A stretch of 64,000 nucleotides of DNA from Rusavskia elegans (Eukaryota; Ascomycota; Lecanoromycetes; Teloschistales; Teloschistaceae). Below the pieces are notes generated by a model. It ran no database searches. It was not told the origin of the DNA and saw only the letters and a program-made list of their open reading frames with translations. Each line of letters opens with the position of its first letter. Position 1 is the stretch's first letter. Made by a program: the position numbers and the translations under genes. This document shows, piece after piece, positions 22,100 through 34,304 of this stretch. Location of the stretch: assembly GCA_011316305.1 (NCBI GenBank), contig SAUG01000074.1, forward strand, positions 124,001-188,000, written 5' to 3'.

Positions 22100-22352
22100 T
22101 ACACGTCGAAACGGATTCTTCGAACGAGAAGATAGAGAAAATTTTAACGATTTCGATTTTTACTAAATAAAGCGAAATTCAATATTATTAACTACGGATA
22201 AAAATCTAGAAAAAATCTTTATTTCAAAACGCTAAATATTTAGTATCTAGACGTTAGATCTAATCCGGAATATATAAAACTATTTAAGATACGAGTAGAA
22301 TTTTTTAAAAGACTTTTAATCCGATCCGAACTCCAATCCGTTTCGAGCTGCA
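22100..22352. mobile_element. M2 MITE copy 1 (253 bp)
   Basis: Terminal repeats TACACGTCGAAACGGATT and the complement of AATCCGTTTCGAGCTGCA; exact 8-bp duplication ATTACGAT at 22092-22099 and 22353-22360. It lies inside the gypsy I RT. Confidence 0.85.
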
Positions 22353-22894
22353 ATTACGATTAAAAATCGATATTAACTATTAAACACTAGCGAGTTCTAA
22401 AATAGACTTTTTAAAATAAAATATAATACTAAATTCGATTATCGAACTATATATAATTTTATATAAATAAAAACCGAAAAAAAATTGAAAATAACTTTCC
22501 GTATATAGTACGAATATTATAAATATTTACTTATTCCATTTCTTTTTACGAAGATTCGAATAATATTAGATTGGCCGTCGAATCGGATTTTAAACTCGGA
22601 TTAAAAAAAATCGACCCGATTCGAATTAATTTCGAGTTTTCTAGATACCGAACCGATAGATTTTCGGTTTCTAGTTTATAACCCGATCCGACCCGATTCG
22701 AAATCGCTAGAATACTAAATTTTGATATAAAAATATAATTTTAGTATAAAAGTTATATCTATTTATCTAAAAATATTTTATTTAAATAACTACGCTAACT
22801 AGAAAGATTCTAGTAGAACTAAATATATTATCTCCGTATATTACTTTTCTATAATATCTTTTGATTAATAAATTATAATATTTTACTATATATA

Positions 22895-23311
22895 GGCCTG
22901 GGTGGCGCAGTGGCAACGCTGCGTGACTTGGAAGCCTAACGGATCCAACGCTTTTCGGAATTAACGGAGTTAATCCAGCGGGTCGGGGATTCGAATCCTT
23001 CGAAATCTAACTCTAATACTTGTATTTTTTCTATCGATAAAGTCGATTTTTATATAGAGTTATTATATAGAGAGTTTATATAGTAGATTATCTTGATTTA
23101 AAATAGCTGGTTCGATCGAAGTAAATTAAATTAATTAAAATTAAATAGACCACGGTTTCCTTCTGGATTTTAGTTCAAATCTAATTTTTTCGGAAATCCT
23201 AAATTAAATTTACGGTAAAATATTCGTATTTATATAATTGTATAATCTAATCGATTAATACTTTTAATATTAATTTCTAAAAAACAATTAAGAATTCGAA
23301 TGATTAAATCG
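22895..23311 (+). mobile_element. tRNA-derived SINE, copy 2
   Basis: Starts GGCCTGGGTGGCGCAGTGG; A and B boxes intact; 417 bp to the conserved end. The short duplication TACTATATAYA flanks it. Inserted in M1 copy 2. Confidence 0.85.
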
Positions 23312-23439
23312 TATATATATATACTATATACAAATAAATTAGTAAATCGGATTAAATTATAATTAGATTTTTAAATTCGAATCGATATCGACTATTTAGT
23401 AGATTAGATTAAACCGATTCGTTAAAACTCGGATCGAAT

Positions 23440-23893
23440 TAGACTGGCTATTTCGGGTCGGATTCCCGTCGAATTCTATAACTCGACTCGATTTTTTAGT
23501 AAGTCGAACCGGTTCGACCCGCTAAACGGTCGGGTCCGGATCGAATTCGAAAATTTAATAGAAATCCGTTAAATTTTGATTAATAATTAAATTTAATATA
23601 TATTATATTATTAAATATTTTATATTAGTAATATATTTAGATAAAATAATTAGTCTAACTAGAACCTTTTTAGCTAGAGTAGTTAATTAGTTAGAATTTT
23701 TTTAAATAATTCGTATAATTTTTATACTAGAATTATACGAAGTATATAGATTTAGCGGATTAATTAAATCGGATTAGATTATATAACCCGACTCGAAATT
23801 CGATTCGGATCGAACCGTAGAATTTTCTAACCCGATTCGAGTCGGGTCGGATTAGTTAACCCGGGTTCGAAATCCAATCCGACGGTCAGTCTA
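23440..23893. mobile_element. M1 MITE copy 3 (454 bp)
   Basis: Ends TAGACTGGCT and GTCAGTCTA; flanks GATCGAAT and GATCGGAT (one RIP-type difference). Inserted in M1 copy 2. Confidence 0.85.
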
Positions 23894-24170
23894 GATCGGA
23901 TTTTCGAATATCAATAGAAACCCGTATCGAAACAGCCAGTTTAGACAATATTTTAGTATATAATTAATAAAATTTTAAAAAAATATTTCGATATATTTAT
24001 TATTGTCGATTTCGATAATATTTTGATATATTCTAAACTATTCGCGGAAGATTAGCTATATATTAATAGAGATTTCGAATATTTAAAGATAAAGGACTTA
24101 TATTTTAAACTAAAAAATATAAATTCTATAAAAAAAAAACAATTTTCTAAAATTTATTATAAAACGAAAT

Positions 24171-24671
24171 AAAACTGGCTATTTTAAATCGGGTTTCTAT
24201 TAGTATTTCGAGAATCCGAATCGAATATTAGTAAATCGGTTTAATTCGATCTATTAAACGGTTTATTTCGATTTTAATATTAAAATTAAAAATTAAATTT
24301 TATTATAAAATAGAAACTAATAGAAATTTAATCGAATCTATTGAACTTTTTATATATACGTAAATAGTATAATTAATTAAATAAATATTTTTAGTTTAGA
24401 AAATTATAATTAGTTAATATATTTAATTTTACTAGAATTTCTCTAGTTAATACAGTTAATTAACTAGAGTTTTTTAAATAGATAGATATAATTTTTATAT
24501 TAGAATTATATTTATATATAAGAATTTAGCGGTTTTAGTATATCAAATCCGGGTTTCCGGGTTTAATCCGAAACCGAATCGGGTCGAAATTTAGAAAAAT
24601 CCGATCCGATTCGGATTTAAATTAACTTTCGAATCGGATTTTAAATTCGGATTAGAAAAACCGATCCGACC
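24171..24671. mobile_element. M1 MITE copy 4, with start of a further copy
   Basis: It begins AAAACTGGCTATTT. From about 24622 a second copy in the other orientation seems to begin (CGAATCGGATTTTAAATTCGG). It is cut at 24671, where the gypsy II sequence starts with TGTTATAAACC. Confidence 0.6.
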
Positions 24672-26201
24672 TGTTATAAACCATTTGAGCTGCCTGCAGT
24701 TTATATGGAGTTTAATGGAGGTGCAAGCACTGGCCGATGATACCGACTGACTAATACGCTGACTAAGCCCCGTTTAACCGCGGCTTATTAGCCCTGCGGG
24801 ATTCGTTGCCCGATTAGGTCTAGCGCTCAGCTTTATTCGCTTATTTATAGAGGAGCTTTCCACCTATATAGAAATATTAAACTATTATTATTATTATAAA
24901 TCGATCTATAATTATTAGCAGTAATAAAAGATTTCTTTACAAATATTATATAATATATATATAGCGTTTAAAACGCTAAATTTCTATTTATAGATACTAA
25001 TAATACTAGTAACGTTATCTATATTCTCGGAGATACTAATTATCTTAATTAAATATATTTTATTAGCAGTATTTACTAAATAACTACCGTTTTTTACTAA
25101 TTATACCTTATATATTTAGGTACGATAGAAGTAAAGCGGTTTATTAATTAGACTCTAATTAGTTACGATAGCATTAGACGAGCTACCCCTATTTTTTAAC
25201 GATACTACTATCCTTTTCGGGTACTAGCTCGTCGAATTTATAGATAAAACCGGCTCTCGATATACTACAACCTAATACTAGAATATACTAGATTTATTAA
25301 ACTTTATATACTATAATTATAGCGAATCTAGACCTTCTAGAACCGAAGTAGATAATATTATAGATATTAAAATAAAATTATCTTTCCGGCTACTACGATC
25401 GCCTAGATAGCCCGATAAATAATTAGATAGCGGGACTATAGCGCGAGCTGCTATTAAACGCTTTAGAAATTTTATAATAGAATTCCGGAACGACTCTATA
25501 TATATATAAGCTATCGTAAATTTTCGAACCGTATTTAAAAATAAAGAAAAGGAAGATATAATCGAAGAAGCTCTAACGGACTTTCCTACTTTATTTAAAG
25601 CGGGTATAAGTCGGAAGCTAAATATAGCACGAGATTATAGTACAGATTCTACCGTAATACGATTTCTCGAAAAGTTAGAAAACTAGAATATATTAATTTA
25701 GAAATAGAAAATAGTAATCTAAAAAGAATTTAGGAAATTCTACTAGCGAAAAAAAAAAACTTTTACTTCCGCCTAAATTTTCTATATTCCTCGCCAGAAC
25801 CGATAAATATAAAAAATTCGTTATAGGCGATATTAGCTATTTCTACCTTTTCTATAATAATAAATCTGTCGAAACCGGATCTTATATTAAATATATAGAT
25901 AATGATACCTATTTCTATTCTATCTATATTTTTACTAAATAAGTTAAAGACGTTATTAGATTTAATAATAAAATTAAAAAGAATTTATAGATATATCTTC
26001 GCGGTAAAGCTCTATAATAGTATTCTAACGAACTTTCGGATATAGAAAAGGAATATCTAATAAAAAACCTCGATATATAGATTGACGCCTTAATTATTAA
26101 TTTTAAACTACTAATAGAAGAAGGAATATATATTCTAAATAAAAAAAAATATACTATCGAAGATATAAGCCGCTATGGCGAACCTCGCGAATACGGCTAG
26201 A

Positions 26202-26609
26202 TATAACGTCCCTGTATATCAGAGAACGTTACGTTCGAGCCTAGCTACAACCGTAGACGTAGTCCGAGCTATTAAATAGTAAGGGAATTCTAGCGTAGAT
26301 TATCGTAACTAATCCTATACAGCCGCAGAGGTACGGTTACGATATTACGAGGCGTCTTCGTTACGAAGTAATTAAGAAAAGAATAGTAGAGACGTATTTA
26401 ATAATTATATTAACTACTAACGAGAGAAGCTATCTATAGGAATAAGGAGCGATATATATATTAAGAGTAGCCGTAAGGGCCGATAGTAGCCGTACGCTAA
26501 AAGCCCTGCTAAGAGCAGCGGCTATAGCGGCTATAGACGGCTATAGATAATTGGGCTCGCTTGTCTGGCTAATCCTCTAGGGAACCTCTGTGGAATCGTG
26601 AACGTAACA
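26202..26609 (-). mobile_element. solo LTR, family A (408 bp)
   Basis: Starts TATAACGTCC and ends GAACGTAACA; exact 5-bp duplication CTAGA at 26197-26201 and 26610-26614. It is better preserved than its surroundings. Orientation is set by the polypurine tract and RT of the related longer copies. Confidence 0.88.
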
Positions 26610-28813
26610 CTAGACTAGGTTTCGAACTATAAAAATCGCCGAAAATACTAATATTCGGTAAATTATTATATAGATATAGATAGATCTCGCTATTCCTTTC
26701 TATACTATACTTGTCCCTAAATCTATAGAAAAGACTATCGTTAATATATTCTTTTATTTAATAGATAATTATAAGCTTGAAATCTAGGTTATAGAAAAAG
26801 ATTATCTTCGGTAATTCCGAGAAACGCCTTTTAATAATTCTAGCTATTAATAAATAGAAAATCCGTTTCTACTTCGGCTTTAATAGATACTAGAAAATAT
26901 AGTACGCTAGTTAATATTTAGTTTCGGCTTTTTCGGATACGAATATTAGCGTTTTATAATTTAGTAGGCTCTTTAGTCTTCCTAGAAATATTAACCTCCG
27001 TTTATTAAGAGAGATCTACTAGGAGCGCCTTTTATTTAAAGCGGTACGAATTCCTTTCGCTCTATATTTATAAGTAGATTAGAAAATCTATAAAGGAATT
27101 ACTTTCTAATATAGTAGAACTCTACTCTAGCGTATAGTAATAGACTTTAGGGACCTTATAATAATTAGTCCTAAAGAAAATATTATTTCGGCCCGAATTT
27201 TTAACGTTTAATTCCGTCGGCTCCGCTTTAGTAAGCCTACTAGGCCGGAGTTTATAAAGACGTATATAGTAAAGATTATCCTACTATAAAGGAAATTTAT
27301 ATCTAATACGCTAAATAGGATCCTATCTATAGATATTATAGTAATAGTTCCGTCGAACTTTATAATAACGATATCGAATACTATAATAGGACTTATAAAG
27401 AGTTAGAATATAAAAAAATTAGTTAGAATTTTATTAATACTAGGCCGAAGGTCTCCTATTTATATTAGAAATATAACGCCTCGTTCGAGTTACGTAATAA
27501 ATTATTTAAATATTTTAAGACTATTTACTAGAATACGAATAGTAATAAAGCCGAAATATAAACTTTTATCGCCGATAAATACTTTTCTAGTAAAAAAAAT
27601 ATTTCTATACCTCGCGTAATCGCTTTAAATAGTAAATAGGTTACTAGAACTAGGTTAACCTTTAAACGCTTCTATTACGCCGTTTTTCTATTAGCTTTTC
27701 GCCTAGATATATCTAATACTAAAGACGTATATACTAATTCTAGATATATTATATTAATAGCCGATAGGAAGTTTATTTCGGAAGATATTAAAATTAAAAA
27801 ACTATTTAAAAAAAATTCCTATTTATAATATAGACGAATAAATTTATCGAATAGATAAATTCGCCGTTTTTACTTTCTATCTAAAGGGCGATATAGCTAT
27901 AGTAGAACTTATAAAAAAAATCTATATTATTAAAAGTCTATAAGCTAATTTACTAATAGATATAGATATTTTAATTTCGGAAAGAATAATTCAAGATTAT
28001 TAAAAATAGTAAATTATTATCGATAGTTATAAAAATTTTAAAGTTAACTTTAACTTTTATACGCGTAAGGAACCTAACTTTAGGCGTACTATTAGAATTT
28101 AGAATAATATTATTTCAAAGCCTAATAGAATTATACGAGTCTTAATATAATATCGAGATAATATTCCCGGAAACCGTAATTTCTTTTTCGAGTTTAAATT
28201 AAAGTTAACGCCGAAAATAAACTTTAGCTTTAATAGTAGCGCTTTTATTTATATAATTAATACTTTCTTTAGTTTTGTAAATATCTATAATATAAGCTAC
28301 TCGCCGATAGTTCTATCTAAATAAACCCGGCTTAGAAAAATTATTAAAAGTTAGTATAAAAGATACTATATCGCTATTCCTAATATAGTTTCGTTTATAG
28401 TAAAATTAATATAGAGTACTATTAAATACGCCGTTAAGAAATTAGTAAAGAAAGCAGCTATTAAAACTACTATAATATTCGTTTCTATTATAGTTATATA
28501 AAATAGAACTATATATTATCTAGAATTACCTAATATAATTAGCGTACGGAATATTCTAATAAATCAAAACGCTTTCTATCTAGCTAATAAAGTAAATTTT
28601 AGCGAAAGTTTAGCGAGATTTAATATAAATTTAGCTAAAAATATCGAATTCGCTAAATTAGCCTCCTCTACTATATTAGTAGATTCTAAACTAGAATACC
28701 GTTTATTTAACGGTATTACAGTTTATAATAAACTACTAGTAGCGTAGTAACTAGCCGCTGTTACTAAGAAATATACGGACGTATTTGCCGATTAGGGAAC
28801 TATAGTAGATATT

Positions 28814-29286
28814 TGCTATAGGGCTACCTAGAGGGTCCTGGTATCTCCAAAGATTGTTTGGATTTATTAGTATATCTATAAACGGAGGTATAACGGGTAA
28901 TTACTTTAAGTTAATATAAGAATAAGTTAGTTTAATTACTAGAATAGTAGGTAGCGATAACTAATAAATTAAATATAAGCTATAAAGGCGTCGAGTTTAA
29001 AATCTATATAGATAATAAGATCCTCCTTTTCTTAGGTACCTTACCCGCTAAGATAACTAAGATAGCTCTCTTTAGGTACTTTACTTACTAAAATAACTAA
29101 GATAACCTTCCTTAGGTACCTTATTTACTAAGATAACTAAGATAACCTTTCTTAGGTACCTTACTTACTAAAATAACTAAAATAATAATACTAAGTCCTT
29201 CCTACCTATCTAGGCGTAATAAGGAATTCCGGTACTATACTAAGTACTACTGCGTTCCCGAAGTCACGCCGCGCGTGCTTATAACA
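28814..29286 (+). mobile_element. solo LTR, family B copy 1 (473 bp)
   Basis: Ends TGCTATAGGG and TTATAACA; exact duplication ATATT at 28809-28813 and 29287-29291. It sits inside gypsy II pol, whose frame continues across the insertion. It contains tandem repeats of about 40 bp at 29030-29190. Strand is by convention. Confidence 0.9.
29030..29190 (+). repeat. minisatellite inside family B LTR
   Basis: About four imperfect copies of a unit near 40 bp built on TTAGGTACCTTACTTACTA and AGATAACTAAGATAAC. The same array is present in the other B copies with differing units. Confidence 0.75.
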
Positions 29287-30385
29287 ATATTCCTAAAAAG
29301 AAATAGATACTAATATCTTTAAAGGAAGGAGTAAAATCTATACTTTTAAAGGTTTATAATCTAAACTATACGAACCGTATTAAATTTAATAAAATCTTCG
29401 ATGAATTCTATAAATAAAGGAAAATAAAATATTCCGAATAACTAACGTCTTTCGCGTACTCTATTTTTATAGTATAGGGGACTTTCCTAAATAGTACGAA
29501 AAAGAGCCGAGTAGTAGTTAATATCCGAAGCTTTAACGCTATTATAGAATCGGATAGTTTTTCCTTTCTATTATAAACGGATATTATTATCTTAATATTA
29601 AAGTATTTCTATATTTCGATCGTTAAAATTATATAATAGTTTTATTAGTTTAGAATTAAATACTATAATTATTATAAATTTACTATTGTTTTTTATCGCG
29701 GATAGAAATAAACTTCGATAGTATTTATAGAATATAAAGGCTTACCGCTATATATATAGCGCTAGTTCGATAAAATATTCCGTCCGTTAAAGATTTTTAC
29801 TAAAATCTATACAGATAATATTATTATCTTCTTATATAGTTTAGAAGAATATTTAAAATATCTAGATTAAATTTTCGCTCTATTTCGAAAAAAATAAATT
29901 AGCTTCGCGCCTTCTAAATTATTTATAGAATATCCTTTCGTTCGTCTATTTAGATAACGCGTTAACGCTTTAGAAATAACTATTTTAGAAGATAAAATTA
30001 AAGCTATTTCGGAAAAAACTTTTCCGCCGGCTTTTTAGAAAGTAAAAATGTTTTATTAAATACTATCGCGCCTTTAATAAACGTGAAAATAATTTTATTA
30101 TTTAGAAATATCGCGTTTTTTTCTTATTTTAATAAATCAGACGATCCGGTTACGTTTTATTTCTTTGATATTTATACACTAGCCGCGTACGAAACGTCTA
30201 TTAAATCAGTATCTATACTAAATAATAAGGATATTAATTGGTTATTAGAGAAATTCGATTTTTTCTAACCTTTAAAAATAACCAAGTATTAAAAGAATAT
30301 CTAATAAAAGATTTCTTCGTCTTGGTTTTTATTCTAAAATCTATATTTTAATATTATAAATTATATCCGAATTTTCTATTACTTT

Positions 30386-30800
30386 TAAACTGGTCGTCGG
30401 GTCGGGTTTCGAACTCGGATTAACTAACCCGATCCGATTTAAATCGGATTAGATTAAAATATAATCCGATTTGATCGGATTTTAGAATCTAAATTATAAT
30501 TCGATCCGATCTACTAAAACCAATAAATTTTGATATAAAAGTTTAAAGCTAGTATAACTTTTATATAAATTTACTAAAGAAATTCCAATTAATTTACTAT
30601 ATTAGTTAAAAAGATTCTAATTCGAGAAAATATATTATCTAAATATATAATATTTATTAAAATATTTAAATAATAAGTTAATAAATAATTCGACCCGGAT
30701 TCGATCTATTAAAAACTCGGGTCGGGTCCGAATCGGATTACTAAAATCGGGTCGAGTATCTAATAATTCGATAGAAACCCGACTCGAACCGGCCAGTCTA
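30386..30800. mobile_element. M1 MITE copy 5 (415 bp)
   Basis: Ends TAAACTGGTCG and GGCCAGTCTA; flanks ATTACTTT and ATTACTTC. Confidence 0.85.
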
Positions 30801-32979
30801 ATTACTTCGGCTAATTTTTATTCCTTAATTACTATTTTATTCTATTACGATAAAGATAGTAACTAGCCGAGTTTTTTATCTTTTAGTTAGACGTTTAATA
30901 TAGGGTCTAGCGTTTCTTTTTCTATATTTAGAAGATACGTCTAATATAGATTATATTCGATTTATTTTATTTTTTTAATAATATTTTAGTAGAGTTTTAT
31001 AATGTAATCTATTTATAGTTTTAAAGTTATTTTTTAGTTTTTATTATATTTCGTCGCTAGTTATTATAATAGATAATAGTATTCTTTCTAGATTATTATT
31101 TTCTATACTTCGTCTCTTTTTTTAAATTTTATATCCAGAATTCGAATTTATTTATAATCCGTATTTAATATAATTTCGAGTTCTTTATATAATAGGTTTT
31201 TATATACGAAAATGTATATTATTTATAGTTTAATTCTTTTATCTATAGTATTTTTTTATACTAATATTTCTAAAATTAATTTAATCTATTCGTTTTCTAA
31301 AACGATATATTACTTTAGACTATTAATTAATATAAAATTTAATATTCTAATAAATCTATATTTGATTTCAACTTCGACTTTTATAATTTTACTATTTTAC
31401 CGAAGATATTTTTCGATATATTTTTTAATCTAATTATATAGTTTTTTAGTAATCTTATTTTTTTTTCTCTATTTATAAAAGCTATTATTTAATAACTTCT
31501 AATTTTAACTTTAAATACTATAGTAAATAATTATTCTATTTTAAATAATTTAAATTCTATAATTAATTTTTTTACTTTTTTTATTCTTTTTAGTTCCGTA
31601 GGAAACTATTTTAATTTTTCTTTATCTAATAGATAGATAAAGTAATTATTATTATAGCAGGCTATTTAACTTTCTATTATATATTCTCTAGCTTTTCTTT
31701 TAAATAGTTTTTCTATTACCTCGAACTAGTATTCGGTTATTTCTATTATTTTTTTAGTTAGATAATTTCTTTTAAAGTATCCCGTTTTTCTATATAAACA
31801 ATAAATTTTAGTCCGCGATCTTTTAATTTCGATAGTATCGAATTCTATTAAATTTCCTTTAGACTATCTTTTAGCTGATTCTATTTTACTAAACGTTTAT
31901 TTATCAATATATTATTTATACTATCTAGTATAAATTTTTATCGCTAGTTTAATAAATATTGCTAGTAGATTTGATTTTTCGATTACTACTATAGCTTTTT
32001 TAATTCTATTATTTAATTTTTTATAGATATAAACTTTTAGAGCTAAATCTTTCTAAACCGTTTTATAAACTAAAATTCTAAACTAAATAATATAGATAGC
32101 TATATTATAAGCACGCGCGGCGTGACTTCGGGAACGCAGTAGTACTTAGTATAGTATCGGAACTCCTTATTACGCCTAGATAGGTAGGAAAGACTTAGTA
32201 TTATTATTTTAATTATCTTAGTAAATAAAGTACCTAAGGAAGGTTATCTTAGTTATCTTAGTAAGTAAGGTATCTAAAAAAGGTTATTTTAGTTATCTTA
32301 GTAAATAAGATACCTAAGAAAGGTTATTTTAGTTATCTTAGTAAGTAAAGTACCTAAAAAAAGGAGGATCTTATTATCTATATAGATCCCGAACTCGACG
32401 CCCTTATAGCTCGTATTTAATTTATTAGTTATCGCTATATACTGCTCTAGTAATTAAACTAATTTATTCTTATATTAATTTAAAGTAATTACCCGTTATA
32501 CCTCCGTTTATAGATATACTAATAAGTCTAACTAACTCTTAGAGATACCAGGACCCCTAAATAGCCCTATAACAAGCTACTGATTTCTATTATTTTAAAA
32601 CTATTAGTTTTTTTTCTATTATTCTATTTTCGTTATTATTACCGAAGGTTTCATTTATAGCTATAATTAAATTGCTAAAATTATAGAAAATCTAGGTTAT
32701 TTTATTTTCCTTTTAATTTTTCGAATTATTAAAATAGTTTTCTATATAGAACTATATCGAATTAAGGACTGCCTTTCCTAGATAGATTATTATAGATATA
32801 ATTTTAATTACTTTATTTAGAAATTGGTTTATATATAATATAAAATAGATATTTAATCAAATAAACTATAGGTTTAAAAATTTTCTATTTTCTTTATTAA
32901 TATTTAGCGATATCGTTTTAATAGTATCGCTTCGATCTATAAAGCGAGATATAAAAAGTAATATAGTAAATTATTAAAA
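30801..32979 (-). pseudogene. gypsy element III: gag with zinc knuckle, minus strand
   Basis: On the minus strand, near 31760-31805, the frame reads TKIYCLYRKTGYFKRNYLTKK. This is a CCHC knuckle with one Cys kept and the others, plus the His, turned to Tyr or Arg. Flanking sequence reads like Gag. A family B LTR is inserted at 32103-32574. The leftward part (30.8-31.7 kb) is too decayed to place. Confidence 0.65.
32103..32574 (-). mobile_element. solo LTR, family B copy 2 (472 bp)
   Basis: Reverse orientation; ends TATTATAAGC and CCCTATAACA; exact duplication AGCTA at 32098-32102 and 32575-32579. The minisatellite is present. Confidence 0.9.
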
Positions 32980-33877
32980 TATAACGTCTTTATATATATT
33001 ATAGGGCTACCGGGGGGGGCTGGTATCTCCAAAGGTTGGTTGGATTTATTAATATATCTATAAACAGAGGTATAACAGGTAATTACTTCAAGTTAATATA
33101 AGAATAAGTTAATCTAATTACTAGAGCAGTATATAGTAATAACTAATAAATTAAATATAAGCTATAAAGGCGTCGAGTTCGAGGTCTATATAGATAATAA
33201 GATCCTCCTCTTATTCTAGTTACTTACTAACTGAAACTACTGAACTAGCCTTATCTTACCGTACTTATCTTCTAAGACGACTAAGATAGTCTATTTTTAA
33301 AGTACTTACTTACTAAAATAACTGAAATCAGGGTACTTATAGTACTTATCTATTAAGACCGCTAAGATACTCTTTAGTACTGATACTAAAGCTATCCTAC
33401 CTGTTTAGGCGTAATAGGAAATCCAGTGCTGTACTGAATACTACTACGTTCCCGAAGTCACGCCGCCTGTACTCATAACAATATATTAGAAGGCGTTATA
33501 TTCGAGCCTAGCTATAGCTATAGACGTAGTCCGAACTATTAAATAATAAAAGAATTCTAGTATAGATTATCGTAATTTATTCCGTATAGCCGTAAAAGTA
33601 AGATTACGATATTACGAGGCGTCTTTATTATATAGATAATTATAAATGAGGAACGGGACGGTATTTAATAATTATATTAACAACTAACGAGAAAAGCTAT
33701 CTAATAAAATAAAAAGCGATATATTTAGATAAAAGTAGCCGCTATAGCCGAAGATAGCCGCAGGTATTTAATATCGATTTATAAAGGCGGTCCGGACGGC
33801 TATTACGATTCTACGATAATTGATTCTCTGCTAATTCAATCTATCGCTGGAACTTTTATATAGTTATAGACGTAATA
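32980..33877 (-). mobile_element. LTR of family A, interrupted by a B LTR
   Basis: Starts TATAACGTC and ends GACGTAATA. Removing the B insertion and one duplication leaves 409 bp, the family length. The flanking 5-mers (TAAAA, AAAAA) do not match well and the two sides belong to different elements, so a rearrangement is possible. Confidence 0.75.
32997..33480 (+). mobile_element. solo LTR, family B copy 3 (484 bp)
   Basis: Ends TATTATAGGG and CTCATAACA; exact duplication ATATA at 32992-32996 and 33481-33485. Inserted in a family A LTR. Its minisatellite units differ from the other copies. Confidence 0.9.
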
Positions 33878-34304
33878 AAAAATCGATCCGATCGGAATCG
33901 GTTCCGATTTTTCCAGGTATCGAATCGACGGATTTTCGGTACCTAGTTTATAATCCGATTTAACTCGATTCGGAACCGTTAAAACGTTAAACTTTAGTAT
34001 AAAATTATATACTGGTATCAATATTATATCTATTTTTTATAAAATAGTTCTAGTTAATTTATTACGCTAGCTAGAAAGATTTTAGTTGAACTGGATATAT
34101 GATCTAAATATATTACCTTTATATATTTATAAATACTATAAAATCTATTATATATAACTATTTATTACGGTTTAATAGATTTCTATCGAGTTTCTGGATT
34201 CGATTCGAAATCGATCGCTTAGCGAATCGAACCGGTTCGATTTATTAAAAATTCGAGTCGGATTATAGGTACCGACGGAAATCTGTACCGAAGTAGCTAG
34301 TCTA
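33878..34304. mobile_element. M1 MITE copy 6 (left end missing)
   Basis: Core and right end (GTAGCTAGTCTA) match the family; the first 50 bp or so are absent where the family A LTR abuts. Confidence 0.7.

Larger units (their letters stand above)
22567..23943. mobile_element. M1 MITE copy 2, carrying a SINE and another MITE
   Basis: It starts TAGATTGGCCGTCG and ends CAGCCAGTTTA. The 8-bp flanks AATAATAT and GACAATAT differ only by RIP-type changes. SINE copy 2 and M1 copy 3 are inserted within it. Confidence 0.85.
20640..24170 (+). pseudogene. gypsy element I: protease and reverse transcriptase, broken by insertions
   Basis: At 22045-22098 the frame reads KDRKFRLYIDYRKLNDIT, the RT finger motif. 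After an M2 MITE (22100-22352) it continues ITIKNRYQLL...TKFDYRTIYN...YEYYKYLL at 22353-22558. After the M1 copy at 22567-23943 it resumes with the catalytic region FDNILIYSK (Y-x-D-D type, near 24005-24035) and DLYFKLKKYKFYKK. Excising the inserts restores one continuous RT order. The frame carries stops throughout. Confidence 0.85.
24672..30377 (+). mobile_element. gypsy element II (LTR start, gag, pol), degenerate
   Basis: A less mutated, GC-richer stretch at 24672-24865 starts TGTTATAAACC and may be LTR sequence. A gag-like region follows (25.1-26.2 kb), then pol. At 29742-29990 the frame reads LPLYI, FDKIFRPLKIFTKIYTDNIIIF, LEEYLKYLD, and later ITILEDKIKAISEK, a fungal Ty3/gypsy RT. The catalytic Y-x-D-D appears as YTDN at 29808-29819. 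Two solo LTRs split it (26202-26609 and 28814-29286). No 3' LTR was found. Confidence 0.78.

Noticed and set aside
28814..29286. CRISPR-like reading of the spaced AGATAACTAAGATAAC repeats.
   Set aside because: Units are imperfect tandem repeats inside a fungal LTR and occur in several LTR copies; there are no unique spacers.
32975..33882. Target duplication for the family A LTR at 32980-33877 (TAAAA versus AAAAA).
   Set aside because: The T/A difference is not RIP-like, and the two flanks belong to different elements, so I do not claim a duplication.
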